Under the pieces are notes generated by a model, which was not told where the DNA came from, searched no databases, and worked only from the letters and a program-made list of their open reading frames with translations. Shown piece by piece: positions 51,329-61,017 of a stretch of DNA of 64,000 nucleotides. Origin of the DNA: Pseudomonas nitroreducens TX1 (GTDB lineage Bacteria > Pseudomonadota > Gammaproteobacteria > Pseudomonadales > Pseudomonadaceae); NCBI RefSeq assembly GCF_000313755.1, contig NZ_AMZB01000136.1, positions 186,001 through 250,000 on the forward strand, written 5' to 3'. Position numbers and translations under genes: made by a program. Within the stretch, counting starts at the first letter, position 1; every line of letters starts with the position of its first letter.

Positions 51329-53719
51329 TCAAACCGAGCTCGGCAACGCCGGCTGGCAAAGCGTCCAGTCGTGCAACAGCGCCTGCAGCTCCTCGAACTT
51401 TACCGGCTTGGCCATGTAGTCGCTCATGCCGGCAGCCAGGCAGCGCTCGCGGTCGCCGCTATGACTATGGGCGGTGATCGCCAGCACCGGCAGGTCGGCG
51501 CAACGCGGCAGCGTGCGAATCGCCCGGCAAGTGGCGAAGCCGTCCATCACCGGCATCTGGCAATCCAGCAACACGGTGTCGACGGTCTCCCGACGCAGCA
51601 GTTCGATGGCCTCGGCGCCATTGTCGGCGGTGCGCACGCGATAACCGAGCTTGAGCAGCATGCCGCGGATCACCAGCTGGTTGATGGCGTTATCCTCGAC
51701 CACCAGCACGGTGCACTGGTCGGGGCTGCGCAATACCTGGCCGCCTGCGCGACGCGGCGGCGGTGCGATGCCTTGCACCGGCTGGCCAACCTGCAATTCC
51801 AGGGTGAAGCGGCTGCCCTGCCCCGGCACGGATTCGTGGGCCAGCGTGCCGCCCAGCAGCGCGACCAGCTTGCGCGTCAGCGCCAGACCGATACCGAGGC
51901 CGCCGTACTCGCGGGTCAGCGAACCGTCGAGCTGGAAGAAGCGCTGATAGAGCGTGCCATCGGAGGGCGTGGAGAAGCCGATGCCGCTGTCCTGTACTTC
52001 GATGCGCAGCGCCAGCCCTTCATTGTTCGGCACACCGCCAACCCGCAGGCTCACGCCGCCCTGGTGGGTGAACTTGATGGCATTGTCGATCAGGTAGCCG
52101 AGCGCCTGGGTCAGCTTGCCGGCATCGCCTTCGAGGGTGTCGGGCAGGCTCTCGTCCAGTTGCAGGACGAAGCGCAGCCCGCGCTCCTCGGCACGTGGCG
52201 CGTACTGCGCACGCAGGCCATCGCACAGGCCGCGCAGGCTGAACGGCTCGCGGCGCGGGTAGAGCTTGCCGGCCTGCAGCTCGATCAGCGCGAGGATGTC
52301 ATTGACCATGCGCATCATGTCGCGCGCCGAACCGGTGGCGGTCTTGTGGTACTGGGCCAGCTCGATGTCCATCGGCACCGTCTGCATCAGCTCCAGCGAG
52401 CCGATCACTCCGCTCATGGGCGTCCGCAGTTCGTGGGTGACGGTCGCGAGGAACTCGTCCTTCAGGCGGTTGCTGCTGGCCAGCTCCAGGTTCAACTGCT
52501 CCAGCTTGCGGCTGGTTTCCTGGAGGATGCGCGTACGCTCTTCCTTCATGGCGTTGATGCGGTCCGCCAGCGCCAGGGACAGCAGGCCGACCTCCAGCGC
52601 CGAACCGATCTGACTGGCGTACATGGTGAGGAAGATGTTGGGCAGCAGGCCCAGCACCATCAGCGTGTTGATCACTCCGCCGAGCAGGAAGGCGCTCCAG
52701 GCGAAGATGAAATAGCGCGCCACGCGCATCCCGCGCAGCCAGGCGACGATGCCGGCGGTGAAGATCACCACGGTGAAGGCCAGCGCCAGGTAGGTGGCCA
52801 GGCGAAGGGCGATGGCATAGCTGACGGTCAGCGCCAGCACCATCACCAGTGCGCCGATGCCCATCAGCACGCGCAGGATGCGGTCGATCCACAGGCTATG
52901 TTCGCGGGTGTGCAGGAAACTGCGGGCGAACTGGCAGCCGAACAGCCCCGCCGAGCCGATCAGGAAGGGCGTGGCGGCGTTGGCCCACCAGGGACTGTCG
53001 GGCCAGAAGTACTCGATGCCCGCGCCGTTGACCGAGACCTGGTAGAAGCCGAACGAGGCTATATAAAGGATGTAATAGAGGTAGCTGGTGTCGCGGACGC
53101 TGAGGAAGATGAACAGGTTGTAGATCAGCATCACCAGCAGCACGCCGTAGATGATACCCAGCACATAGATGCGCTGCGGCTGCTCCTCCAGGTAGGCCCT
53201 GGACGACCAGAGCGTCAGCGGCGCCTGGATCGAGCCCTGGCTTTCCAGGCGCAGGTAGACGCGCAGGGGCTTGCCCGGCTCCAGCCTGAGGTCGAACAGG
53301 TAGTTGTTCTGGCGGATCGGCCGGCTGTCGAATGGCAGGGTGTCGCCGGTGCGCTGGGCCAGCTTGAAACCGCCCTGGCCGTCGGGCAGGTAGAGGTCGA
53401 GCTTGTCCAGCGGCGGGTAGGCCAGCTCCAGCAGCCAATTGGCAGGATCGCTCGAGGCCTTGGGCTGGTAGTCCAGATCCAGCCGCAGCCAGAACACCGA
53501 GCGCGAATAGCCGGCGTTGAGCACATCGCGCTCGTGGCGGCGGAAGCTGGCGGCCAGCGCCGGCGAACTGATCTCGGCGATATCGGCCGTGCCGCGAACA
53601 TCTTCGAAGACATCCATCGCCCGCCCCAGGGGCAGTTGCCCGACGTGTTCGTCGAAGCTGATGGCACTCGCCACTGGCGAGAGGATGAGTAGGATCAGGA
53701 AGATCAACCAGTGCCGCAT
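51329..53719 (-). CDS. ladS: Hybrid sensor histidine kinase LadS
   Basis: A 796-residue inner-membrane sensor. It has a signal peptide (residues 1-20), a periplasmic 7TMR-DISMED2 domain (about 30-165), seven membrane helices (about 180-385), a histidine kinase with FLATVTHELRTPMSGVIGSL (His near 428) and LIDNAIKFTHQGGVS (N box near 545), and a receiver domain with VVEDNAINQ and phospho-Asp in LLDCQMPVMDG (near 716). PAO1 LadS, 795 residues, feeds GacS/GacA and responds to calcium, switching toward biofilm and type VI secretion. Length, domains and the thiD neighbour make the assignment firm. ATG at 53719. Confidence 0.93.
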   Translation of the reverse strand: MRHWLIFLILLILSPVASAISFDEHVGQLPLGRAMDVFEDVRGTADIAEISSPALAASFRRHERDVLNAGYSRSVFWLRLDLDYQPKASSDPANWLLELAYPPLDKLDLYLPDGQGGFKLAQRTGDTLPFDSRPIRQNNYLFDLRLEPGKPLRVYLRLESQGSIQAPLTLWSSRAYLEEQPQRIYVLGIIYGVLLVMLIYNLFIFLSVRDTSYLYYILYIASFGFYQVSVNGAGIEYFWPDSPWWANAATPFLIGSAGLFGCQFARSFLHTREHSLWIDRILRVLMGIGALVMVLALTVSYAIALRLATYLALAFTVVIFTAGIVAWLRGMRVARYFIFAWSAFLLGGVINTLMVLGLLPNIFLTMYASQIGSALEVGLLSLALADRINAMKEERTRILQETSRKLEQLNLELASSNRLKDEFLATVTHELRTPMSGVIGSLELMQTVPMDIELAQYHKTATGSARDMMRMVNDILALIELQAGKLYPRREPFSLRGLCDGLRAQYAPRAEERGLRFVLQLDESLPDTLEGDAGKLTQALGYLIDNAIKFTHQGGVSLRVGGVPNNEGLALRIEVQDSGIGFSTPSDGTLYQRFFQLDGSLTREYGGLGIGLALTRKLVALLGGTLAHESVPGQGSRFTLELQVGQPVQGIAPPPRRAGGQVLRSPDQCTVLVVEDNAINQLVIRGMLLKLGYRVRTADNGAEAIELLRRETVDTVLLDCQMPVMDGFATCRAIRTLPRCADLPVLAITAHSHSGDRERCLAAGMSDYMAKPVKFEELQALLHDWTLCQPALPSSV

Positions 53720-53928
53720 GGTGCCCCGCCGTTGCCGCCGACAGCTGCGCCGGAGATCCCCATCTCCCGCTTTGGCGCGCCGTGGTGGCGTTGTGTTGGA
53801 ATCGGCGAACTCTAGCACAGGCCTTGTGCCACGTGACATTCGACCATTCGGACAGGGCGTGGCCAGGCGATGCGCACCGGACCGCTCGGTCAGCTCAGCA
53901 GCCCATTTTGGTGATAAGCTCCCGCGCC

Positions 53929-54726
53929 ATGAAAACACCTGCCTCCCGTCCCGTAGTGCTCTGCCTGTCCGGCCACGACCCCAGTGGCGGTGCCGGCCTG
54001 CAGGCCGATATCGAAGCCCTGATCGCCCAAGGCTGCCATGCGGCGCCGACCGTCACTGCGCTGACCGTTCAGGATACCGTCAACGTTTCCGACTTCCGCG
54101 TGCTTGACCGCGAGTGGGTGCTGGCCCAGGCCAACGCCGTGATCGCCGACCTGCCGGTGGCCGCGGTCAAGCTGGGCATGCTCGGTTCGGTGCAGATGGT
54201 CGACACCGTGGTCGAAATCATGCAGTCGCTGCCGGGCATCCCGCTGGTCTGCGACCCGGTGCTGCGCGCCGGCGGCGGCGGCTCGCTGGGCAAGGACGAC
54301 GTCGGCTACGCCATGCGCGAACGCCTGCTGCCAATCGCCGCTGTGGCGACACCGAACCTGCCCGAAGCGCGCATCCTCGCCGAACTGCCCGAGGGCACCG
54401 CGGACGAGTGCGCCGACAAGCTGCTGCCGTATATCCAGACCTTGCTGATCACCGGTGGCCATGGCGACGAGTCCGAGGTGCACAATCGCCTGTACACCCG
54501 CGACGGCCAGCGCCACACCTTCACCTGCCAGCGTCTGCCCGGCAGCTACCATGGTTCGGGCTGCACACTGGCGAGTACCCTCGCCGGCCGCCTGGCCCTG
54601 GGGGAGGAACTGGTGAGCGCGGTACGCAGCGCCCTGGACTACACCTGGCGCACCCTGCGCGACGCGGAAGCACCCGGCCACGGCCAGTACGTGCCGCGCC
54701 GCCTGCCGCTGGACTATTGCTCTTAA
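53929..54726 (+). CDS. thiD: Hydroxymethylpyrimidine/phosphomethylpyrimidine kinase
   Basis: A 265-residue kinase of thiamine biosynthesis that phosphorylates HMP and then HMP-phosphate to HMP-PP. The N-terminal LSGHDPSGGAGLQADIEAL motif binds substrate, and PGSYHGSGCTLASTLAG near residue 210 is the ATP/anion-hole motif with its Cys. ATG at 53929 is chosen from family start; the frame is open earlier. It is 45 bp ahead of thiE, which joins its product to the thiazole. Confidence 0.93.
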   Translation: MKTPASRPVVLCLSGHDPSGGAGLQADIEALIAQGCHAAPTVTALTVQDTVNVSDFRVLDREWVLAQANAVIADLPVAAVKLGMLGSVQMVDTVVEIMQSLPGIPLVCDPVLRAGGGGSLGKDDVGYAMRERLLPIAAVATPNLPEARILAELPEGTADECADKLLPYIQTLLITGGHGDESEVHNRLYTRDGQRHTFTCQRLPGSYHGSGCTLASTLAGRLALGEELVSAVRSALDYTWRTLRDAEAPGHGQYVPRRLPLDYCS

Positions 54727-54771
54727 TATGTGCGGCGCCTGCCGCGGCGGGCACCTGAAATCGAGGTTGTG

Positions 54772-55401
54772 ATGAAACTGCGCGGACTCTACGCCATCAC
54801 CGACAGCCAGCTGCTCGACGGCGGCCGCCTGCTGCCCTACGTCGAAGCCGCCCTGAAGGGCGGCGCCAAACTGCTGCAGTACCGCGACAAGTCCGACGAC
54901 GCCTCGCGCCGCCTGCGCGAAGCCGAGGCCCTGCGCGAACTCTGCGCGCGCTACGGCGCCACGCTGCTGATCAACGATGACGCCGAACTGGCCGCGCGCC
55001 TGGGCGTCAGCGTGCACCTGGGGCAGACCGACGGCTCGCTGGCCGCCGCCCGCGCCCTGCTTGGCCGCAACGCGGTCATCGGCGGCACCTGCCACGCCAG
55101 CCTGGAGATGGCCGAGAAAGCTATCGCCGAAGGCGCCAGCTACGTCGCCTTCGGCCGCTTCTTCGCCTCCCAGACCAAACCCGGCGCCTCCGCTGCCAGC
55201 GTCGAACTGCTGGAGCAGGCCAGGGCCCGCTTCAACGTGCCGCTGGTAGCCATCGGTGGTGTGACCCTGGATAACGCACCCGAGCTGATCGCCCGTGGCG
55301 CCGACATGATCGCCGTGATCCACGCCCTGTTCGCCGCCGACACCCCGGCGGAAGTCGAGCAGCGTGCCCGCGCCTTCAGCCAACTCTTCGAAACCCGCTG
55401 A
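54772..55401 (+). CDS. thiE: Thiamine-phosphate synthase
   Basis: A 209-residue TIM-barrel enzyme joining HMP-PP and thiazole phosphate to give thiamine monophosphate. Signatures: [15 protein letters not shown] (diphosphate binding), [20 protein letters not shown], and [17 protein letters not shown] with the phosphate loop. It starts at the ATG at 54772. It is between thiD and hemL on one strand, so all three may be co-transcribed. Confidence 0.94.
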   Translation: MKLRGLYAITDSQLLDGGRLLPYVEAALKGGAKLLQYRDKSDDASRRLREAEALRELCARYGATLLINDDAELAARLGVSVHLGQTDGSLAAARALLGRNAVIGGTCHASLEMAEKAIAEGASYVAFGRFFASQTKPGASAASVELLEQARARFNVPLVAIGGVTLDNAPELIARGADMIAVIHALFAADTPAEVEQRARAFSQLFETR

Positions 55402-55442
55402 GCGCCACGCGCCCAGCCCTTCACCGCTTCGCGAGGTACACC

Positions 55443-56729
55443 ATGTCCCGTTCCGAAACGCTTTTCGCCAATGCCCAGAAACACATCCCCGGTGGCGTCA
55501 ACTCGCCGGTGCGCGCGTTCAAGAGCGTCGGCGGCACCCCGCTGTTCTTCAAGCACGCGGAAGGCGCCTACGTGGTGGACGAGGATGACAAGCGCTACGT
55601 CGACTACGTCGGCTCCTGGGGCCCGATGATCCTCGGCCACAGCCACCCGGACGTCCTTGACGCCGTGCGCAAGCAACTCGACCACGGCCTGTCCTACGGC
55701 GCGCCGACTGCGCTGGAAGTGGAAATGGCCGACCTGGTCTGCTCCCTGGTCCCGTCCATGGACATGGTGCGCATGGTCAGCTCCGGTACCGAAGCCACCA
55801 TGAGCGCCATCCGCCTGGCCCGTGGCTACACCGGCCGCGACAGCATCATCAAGTTCGAGGGTTGCTACCACGGCCACTCCGACAGCCTGCTGGTAAAAGC
55901 CGGCTCCGGCGCCCTGACCTTCGGCGTACCGAACTCCCCGGGCGTGCCGGCGGCCTTTGCCAAGCACACCCTGACCCTGCCCTACAACGACATCGCCGCG
56001 GTGGAAAAGACCCTGGCTGAAGTCGGCAAGGAAGTGGCGTGCATCATCGTCGAGCCGGTCGCCGGCAACATGAACTGCGTGCCGCCGACCGCCGGCTTCC
56101 TCGAAGGCCTGCGCAGCCTGTGCGACCAGTACGGCGTGGTGCTGATCTTCGACGAAGTCATGACCGGCTTCCGCGTGGCCCTGGGCGGTGCGCAGGCGCA
56201 CTACGGCATCACCCCGGACCTGTCGACCTTCGGCAAGATCATTGGCGGTGGCATGCCGGTGGGCGCCTTCGGCGGCAAGCGCGAGATCATGGAGCACATC
56301 TCTCCGCTCGGCCCGGTCTACCAGGCCGGCACCCTGTCGGGCAACCCGCTGGCCATGGCCGCCGGCCTGACCACCCTGCGCCTGATCAGCCGCCCCGGCT
56401 TCCACGACGAGCTGACCCGCTACACCACCCGCATGCTGCAGGGCCTGCAGGACCGTGCCGACGCAGCCGGCGTGCCGTTCGTGACCACCCAGGCGGGCGC
56501 CGCGATGTTCGGCCTGTACTTCAGCGGCGCCGACGACATCATCACCTTCGAAGACGTCATGGGTAGCGACGTGGAGCGCTTCAAGCGCTTCTTCCACCTG
56601 ATGCTGGACGCAGGCGTCTACCTCGCGCCGAGCGCCTTCGAGGCCGGCTTCACCTCCATCGCCCACGGCGAAACCGAGCTGAAGCTGACCCTGGACGCCG
56701 CCGAGCGCGCCTTCGCCGCCCTCAAGTGA
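55443..56729 (+). CDS. hemL: Glutamate-1-semialdehyde 2,1-aminomutase
   Basis: A 428-residue PLP enzyme that converts glutamate-1-semialdehyde to 5-aminolevulinate, the second step of C5 haem synthesis. The PLP-Lys is in [18 protein letters not shown] (near residue 265), and [18 protein letters not shown] near the N-terminus is the family hallmark; [16 protein letters not shown] binds PLP phosphate. A hairpin terminator follows. ATG at 55443 is the natural start. Confidence 0.95.
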   Translation: MSRSETLFANAQKHIPGGVNSPVRAFKSVGGTPLFFKHAEGAYVVDEDDKRYVDYVGSWGPMILGHSHPDVLDAVRKQLDHGLSYGAPTALEVEMADLVCSLVPSMDMVRMVSSGTEATMSAIRLARGYTGRDSIIKFEGCYHGHSDSLLVKAGSGALTFGVPNSPGVPAAFAKHTLTLPYNDIAAVEKTLAEVGKEVACIIVEPVAGNMNCVPPTAGFLEGLRSLCDQYGVVLIFDEVMTGFRVALGGAQAHYGITPDLSTFGKIIGGGMPVGAFGGKREIMEHISPLGPVYQAGTLSGNPLAMAAGLTTLRLISRPGFHDELTRYTTRMLQGLQDRADAAGVPFVTTQAGAAMFGLYFSGADDIITFEDVMGSDVERFKRFFHLMLDAGVYLAPSAFEAGFTSIAHGETELKLTLDAAERAFAALK

Positions 56730-56739
56730 TGCTCCTTGC

Positions 56740-56763
56740 GAAGGCGCCCGAGCGGGCGCCTTC
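56740..56763 (+). terminator. Hairpin after hemL
   Basis: A perfect 10-bp stem, GAAGGCGCCC / GGGCGCCTTC, with a GAGC loop begins 11 bp after the hemL stop. The U tract is weak (TTCCGCC). Confidence 0.7.
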
Positions 56764-56861
56764 CGCCCTGCCGCGCCGCTCCGAGGACTTCACCCACGCT
56801 TTACTCCGCCCATAAGCTGTCGCCGTTTTCTGACAAAAAAACAGAAAAGAAGGTAAAGACT

Positions 56862-56891
56862 TTGTAAGGAAGCGCCTGCTTATTTCATAAT
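56862..56891 (+). promoter_or_regulatory. Predicted sigma-70 promoter of the Sel1 gene
   Basis: TTGTAA at 56862-56867 and CATAAT at 56886-56891 are 18 bp apart, in the AT-rich part of the gap, 66 bp upstream of the start codon. Confidence 0.5.
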
Positions 56892-56956
56892 GTGAAGGCT
56901 GGCGCATTTCGCTGGCCGGGTTTTACCCGCCCCGATCCTGGAGGCCGTTTCTCCCC

Positions 56957-57499
56957 ATGTACCGTTCCGGTCGCACCCTGCTGGGTTGCCTGTTGCTCGC
57001 ACTGCCCCTGTTCACTCAGGCGGGCGGCAACTCGCTGCTGATTCCAGCCACCGGACGCTGCACCCTGAATACCGTGCCGGAACAGCTGCAACAGGCCCTG
57101 GCCAGCTGCCAGCAGGCCGCCAATGCCGGCGACGCCCAGGCACAGTTCGAACTGGGGGAATTCTTCTACACCGGCGAGCGCGCCCCGCGCGACTTCCAGG
57201 CTGCACTGCACTGGTACGAGAAGGCTTCCCTGCAGGGCCACGCCGACGCACAGTTGCGCCTGGGCACCATGTTCTTCCGCGGCGAAGGCGTGAAGGCCAA
57301 CAACGTGCAAGCCTACATCGTGCTGAAGATGGCCGCTGTCAACGGCGCCGAAGACGCCATGGACAGCGCCGATCTGGTCGCCGAGCAGATGAACAAGGAC
57401 GAACTGGACATCGCCACCAAGGTGCTCGGGCAGATTTTCCGCAACTACCTGATCGAATTGCAGACTGCCGGCAATTCGCCGTTCTCGCCGCTGCCCTGA
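56957..57499 (+). CDS. Secreted Sel1-repeat protein
   Basis: A 180-residue protein with a signal peptide (RTLLGCLLLALPLFTQAGG, cleaved near residue 21). Residues 45-135 hold two Sel1/TPR-like repeats: AANAGDAQAQFELGEFFYTG and QGHADAQLRLGTMFFRGEGV. Sel1 proteins are scaffolds for protein contacts. A GGAGG ribosome site precedes the ATG. In PAO1, as I recall, the same gene lies between hemL and miaB. Specific role unknown. Confidence 0.87.
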   Translation: MYRSGRTLLGCLLLALPLFTQAGGNSLLIPATGRCTLNTVPEQLQQALASCQQAANAGDAQAQFELGEFFYTGERAPRDFQAALHWYEKASLQGHADAQLRLGTMFFRGEGVKANNVQAYIVLKMAAVNGAEDAMDSADLVAEQMNKDELDIATKVLGQIFRNYLIELQTAGNSPFSPLP

Positions 57500-57524
57500 G
57501 CCGCACGCCAGGCCCCCATACCCT

Positions 57525-57603
57525 GTAGGAGCGAGCTTGCTCGCGAACAGGGCTATACGGCTGACTTCGGTGCTGAACGGTTCTCGAGCAAGCTCGCTCC
57601 TAC
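57525..57603. repeat. Paired REP element
   Basis: GTAGGAGCGAGCTTGCTCGC and inverted CGAGCAAGCTCGCTCCTAC. It lies between the convergent Sel1 and DUF1820 genes. Confidence 0.9.
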
Positions 57604-57608
57604 AAACG

Positions 57609-57941
57609 TCAGCTGTCCTTGCCGGGCATCGGCATGGGGAACGGCATCACATTGCCGCTGGGCTTGGCCTCGCTGATCTTCGCGGTGCCCAGGCGCTCCA
57701 CTTCGTCGATGCGGATGATCGAGTGCAACGGCACGAAGCTGCGGATGACGCCGTCGAACTGCGCCTTGAGCTTCTCCTCGCTGGGGTCCACCACCACCTG
57801 GGTGCGCTCGCCAAAGACGAACTCCTCGATCTCCAGGAAGCCCCACAGATCGCTCTGGTAGATCTGCTTGGCGTACATCTCGTACACCTGGCCCTGATTG
57901 AGGAAGACCACCTTGTAGATCGGGTTCTCGCGCTTGCTCAT
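57609..57941 (-). CDS. DUF1820 family protein
   Basis: A 110-residue soluble protein of the DUF1820 family. MSKRENPIYKVVFLNQGQVY and AKQIYQSDLWGFLEIEEFVF are the recognisable blocks, and HSIIRIDEVERLGTAKI ends the domain before a Pro/Met-rich tail (MPFPMPMPGKDS). Function unknown; family is conserved in pseudomonads next to miaB. ATG at 57941 matches the family start, though the frame is open 15 codons further. Confidence 0.87.
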   Translation of the reverse strand: MSKRENPIYKVVFLNQGQVYEMYAKQIYQSDLWGFLEIEEFVFGERTQVVVDPSEEKLKAQFDGVIRSFVPLHSIIRIDEVERLGTAKISEAKPSGNVMPFPMPMPGKDS

Positions 57942-58012
57942 GAACGAAGGATGACAGCTTTGCAAAAAGGGCACGCAGGATAGCACAGACAGCCGCCTCG
58001 CACGGCCGCCGC

Positions 58013-58041
58013 TGGTAGAGGCCGACGTCGGGGCTTATAAT
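58013..58041 (+). promoter_or_regulatory. Predicted promoter of the miaB operon
   Basis: A perfect TATAAT (58036-58041) is 37 bp ahead of the miaB start; TGGTAG (58013-58018), 17 bp upstream of it, is a poor -35 box. Confidence 0.55.
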
Positions 58042-58077
58042 GCGCGGTCATTTTTTAACCAGTTCAAGATAGATTCC

Positions 58078-59415
58078 ATGGCCAAGAAGCTTTTCATCCA
58101 GACCCACGGTTGCCAGATGAACGAGTACGACAGCTCGCGCATGGCTGATCTGCTGGGTGAACACCAGGCCCTGGAAATCACCGAGAAAGCCGAGGAAGCC
58201 GACGTCATCCTGCTCAATACCTGCTCGATCCGCGAGAAGGCCCAGGAGAAGGTGTTCTCCGAGCTGGGCGCTTGGCGCGTGCTCAAGCAGCAGAACCCGG
58301 ACCTGGTGATCGGTGTCGGCGGCTGCGTGGCCAGCCAGGAAGGCGCGGCGATCCGCGAGCGCGCGCCCTACGTCGATGTGGTGTTCGGCCCGCAGACCCT
58401 GCACCGCCTGCCGGAAATGATCGACGCCGCCCGCACCACCCGCAAACCGCAGGTGGACGTGTCCTTCCCGGAAATCGAGAAATTCGATCGCCTGCCCGAG
58501 CCCCGGGTCGACGGCCCCACCGCCTTCGTCTCTGTGATGGAAGGCTGCAGCAAGTACTGCACCTTCTGTGTAGTGCCCTACACACGCGGCGAAGAAGTCA
58601 GCCGCCCGTTCGACGACGTGCTGGCCGAGGTGATCCACCTGGCCGAGAACGGCGTGAAGGAAGTCACCCTGCTCGGACAGAACGTCAACGGCTACCGCGG
58701 GCCGACCCATGACGGGCGCATCGCCGACTTCGCCGAACTGATCCGCGTGGTCGCCGAGGTCGATGGCATCGAGCGCATCCGCTACACCACCTCGCATCCA
58801 CTGGAATTCTCCGACTCGCTGATTGCCGCCCACGCCGAAGTGCCGCAACTGGTGAAGTTCGTCCACCTGCCGGTGCAGGCCGGTTCCGACCGCATCCTGG
58901 CCGCGATGAAGCGCAACCACACCGCGCTGGAATACAAGTCGCGCATCCGCAAGCTGAAGGCTGCCGTGCCGGACATCTGCATCAGCTCGGACTTCATCGT
59001 CGGCTTCCCCGGCGAGACAGAAAAGGACTTCGAGCAGACCCTGAAGCTGGTGGAAGAGGTCGGCTTCGACTTCTCCTTCTCCTTCATCTACAGCCCGCGC
59101 CCAGGCACCCCGGCCGCCGAGCTGGTCGACGACACCCCGGACGAGGTGAAGAAGCAGCGCCTGCTGATCCTCAACAGCCGCCTTAACCAGCAGGGCTTCG
59201 AGATCAGCCGACGGATGGTCGGCACCCTCCAGCGCATCCTCGTCACCGACTACGCCAAGCGCGACCCCGGCCAGTTGCAGGGGCGCACCGAGAACAACCG
59301 CGTGGTCAACTTCCGCTGCGACAATCCGCGCCTGATCGGCCAGTTCGTCGACGTGGAAATCTACGAGGCGCTGCCCAACTCCCTGCGCGCGACCCTCGTG
59401 GAAGCGCCGCACTGA
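58078..59415 (+). CDS. miaB: tRNA-2-methylthio-N6-dimethylallyladenosine synthase MiaB
   Basis: A 445-residue radical-SAM methylthiotransferase that adds a methylthio group to i6A37 in tRNAs reading codons with U first. The N-terminal cluster cysteines are Cys12 (HGCQMN), Cys49 (LNTCSIRE) and Cys83 (VGGCVAS); the radical-SAM cluster is Cys157, Cys161 and Cys164 ([17 protein letters not shown]). A TRAM domain for tRNA binding begins near residue 375. All six cysteines are present. First gene of miaB-ybeZ-ybeY-corC-lnt, the same order as in E. coli. Confidence 0.96.
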   Translation: MAKKLFIQTHGCQMNEYDSSRMADLLGEHQALEITEKAEEADVILLNTCSIREKAQEKVFSELGAWRVLKQQNPDLVIGVGGCVASQEGAAIRERAPYVDVVFGPQTLHRLPEMIDAARTTRKPQVDVSFPEIEKFDRLPEPRVDGPTAFVSVMEGCSKYCTFCVVPYTRGEEVSRPFDDVLAEVIHLAENGVKEVTLLGQNVNGYRGPTHDGRIADFAELIRVVAEVDGIERIRYTTSHPLEFSDSLIAAHAEVPQLVKFVHLPVQAGSDRILAAMKRNHTALEYKSRIRKLKAAVPDICISSDFIVGFPGETEKDFEQTLKLVEEVGFDFSFSFIYSPRPGTPAAELVDDTPDEVKKQRLLILNSRLNQQGFEISRRMVGTLQRILVTDYAKRDPGQLQGRTENNRVVNFRCDNPRLIGQFVDVEIYEALPNSLRATLVEAPH

Positions 59416-59540
59416 CAGTGAAAGCCAGTCACTGACAAACGACCGTTGAAGGCCCCAGTGGCGACTGAACTTTCGTACTCGGTCGCGCGGGGTTATTCTT
59501 CGACCATCTCCCTTTGAAGCACGGCGACTTAGACAACACC

Positions 59541-60542
59541 TTGAACGCCCCCCTGGATATTCATCGTTTCATGCTCGAGCCCTTCGAGGCCCGCAGCTTC
59601 GCCAACCTGTGCGGCCAGTTCGACGAACACCTGCACCAGATCGAGAAGCGCCTCGGCATCGAGATCCGCAACCGCGGCAACCAGTTCGAACTGGTCGGTG
59701 ACGCCGAGCGCACCCAAGCGGCCGAAAACCTCCTGCAACGTCTCTACCGCGAAGTGCAGAACGGCACCGAGATGACGCCCGACCTGGTCCACCTGTTCCT
59801 GCAGGAGTCCGGCCTGGAAGAACTCTCCGTCGAGCCCGCCGCCCCGCTGGTCACGCTCAAGACCCGCCAGGCGCACATCCGCCCGCGCGGTGCGAACCAG
59901 CAGCGCTACGTGAAGGCCATTCTCGACCACGACATCAACTTCGGCATCGGCCCGGCCGGCACCGGCAAGACCTACCTCGCGGTGGCCTGCGCCGTGGACG
60001 CCCTGGAGCGCGAGCAGATCCGCCGCATCCTGCTGGTGCGCCCGGCGGTCGAAGCTGGCGAGAAACTCGGCTTCCTGCCCGGCGACCTGTCGCAGAAGAT
60101 CGACCCCTACCTGCGCCCGCTGTACGACGCGCTGTACGAAATGCTCGGCTTCGAAACCGTGGCCAAGCTGATCGAACGCCAGGTGATCGAAGTCGCACCG
60201 CTGGCCTACATGCGCGGCCGCACGCTGAGCAACAGCTTCATCATCCTCGACGAAAGCCAGAACACCACGATGGAACAGATGAAGATGTTCCTCACCCGGA
60301 TCGGCTTCGGCTCCACCGCGGTGATCACCGGCGACGTCACCCAGGTCGACCTGCCCAAGGGCACCCGCTCCGGCCTGAAGCACGTGATGGAAGTGCTGCG
60401 CGACGTTCCCGGCATCAGCTTCACCCATTTCAAGTCCAAGGACGTGGTGCGCCACCCGCTGGTGCAGCGCATCGTCGATGCCTACGACGCTTACGAGAAT
60501 CGCCTGACCGGCATAGAAGGCCAGGGCAACAAGCATGCTTGA
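59541..60542 (+). CDS. ybeZ: PhoH-family ATPase YbeZ
   Basis: A 333-residue PhoH-like P-loop ATPase linked to rRNA maturation with YbeY. Walker A is [15 protein letters not shown] near residue 137, Walker B is [20 protein letters not shown] near 230. N-terminal region ([19 protein letters not shown]) binds nucleic acid. The frame has no ATG near the family start; TTG at 59541 (NAPLDIHRF) fits homologues, and TTG at 59514 is an alternative. Either way this is a rare-start gene. It overlaps ybeY by 8 bp. Confidence 0.9.
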   Translation: MNAPLDIHRFMLEPFEARSFANLCGQFDEHLHQIEKRLGIEIRNRGNQFELVGDAERTQAAENLLQRLYREVQNGTEMTPDLVHLFLQESGLEELSVEPAAPLVTLKTRQAHIRPRGANQQRYVKAILDHDINFGIGPAGTGKTYLAVACAVDALEREQIRRILLVRPAVEAGEKLGFLPGDLSQKIDPYLRPLYDALYEMLGFETVAKLIERQVIEVAPLAYMRGRTLSNSFIILDESQNTTMEQMKMFLTRIGFGSTAVITGDVTQVDLPKGTRSGLKHVMEVLRDVPGISFTHFKSKDVVRHPLVQRIVDAYDAYENRLTGIEGQGNKHA

Positions 60543-60996
60543 ACTGGACCTGCAGGTCGTTTCCGAAGCGCCCGGACTGCCGAGCGAAGCGCAGTTCCGC
60601 CAATGGTGCGAACTGGCCCTACGCCAGCGCCAGAACGATTCGGAACTCACCATCCGCCTGGTGGACGAAGCCGAAGGGCGCGAACTGAACAAGACCTGGC
60701 GACACAAGGACTACGCCACCAACGTACTGTCCTTCCCCGCCGACGTTCCCGATGAGCTGCTGGACATCCCCCTGCTCGGCGACCTGGTGATCTGCGCCCC
60801 CGTAGTCGCCCGCGAGGCCGCCGAACAGGGCAAGGCTGCCGAGGCCCACTGGGCCCACCTGGTCATCCATGGTTGCCTACATCTGCTTGGCTACGATCAC
60901 ATCGAAGACGAAGAAGCCGAGGAAATGGAAGGCCTGGAACGCGAATTGCTGGCTGAACTGGGTCACCCCGACCCGTATGCGGCCGACGAAGAATAA
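60535..60996 (+). CDS. ybeY: Endoribonuclease YbeY
   Basis: A 153-residue single-strand RNase for 16S rRNA 3'-end maturation and ribosome quality control. The zinc motif [11 protein letters not shown] gives His112, His116 and His122. The overlap with ybeZ indicates coupled synthesis of the two partners. The C-terminal tail is acidic, normal for the family. Confidence 0.95.
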   Translation: MLELDLQVVSEAPGLPSEAQFRQWCELALRQRQNDSELTIRLVDEAEGRELNKTWRHKDYATNVLSFPADVPDELLDIPLLGDLVICAPVVAREAAEQGKAAEAHWAHLVIHGCLHLLGYDHIEDEEAEEMEGLERELLAELGHPDPYAADEE

Positions 60997-61017
60997 AAGC
61001 CACCGAGCAAGGAAAAG

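Noticed and set aside
51371-53692. 773-codon plus-strand frame across ladS
   Set aside because: Antisense of a full-length LadS; composition is typical of shadow frames in high-GC DNA.
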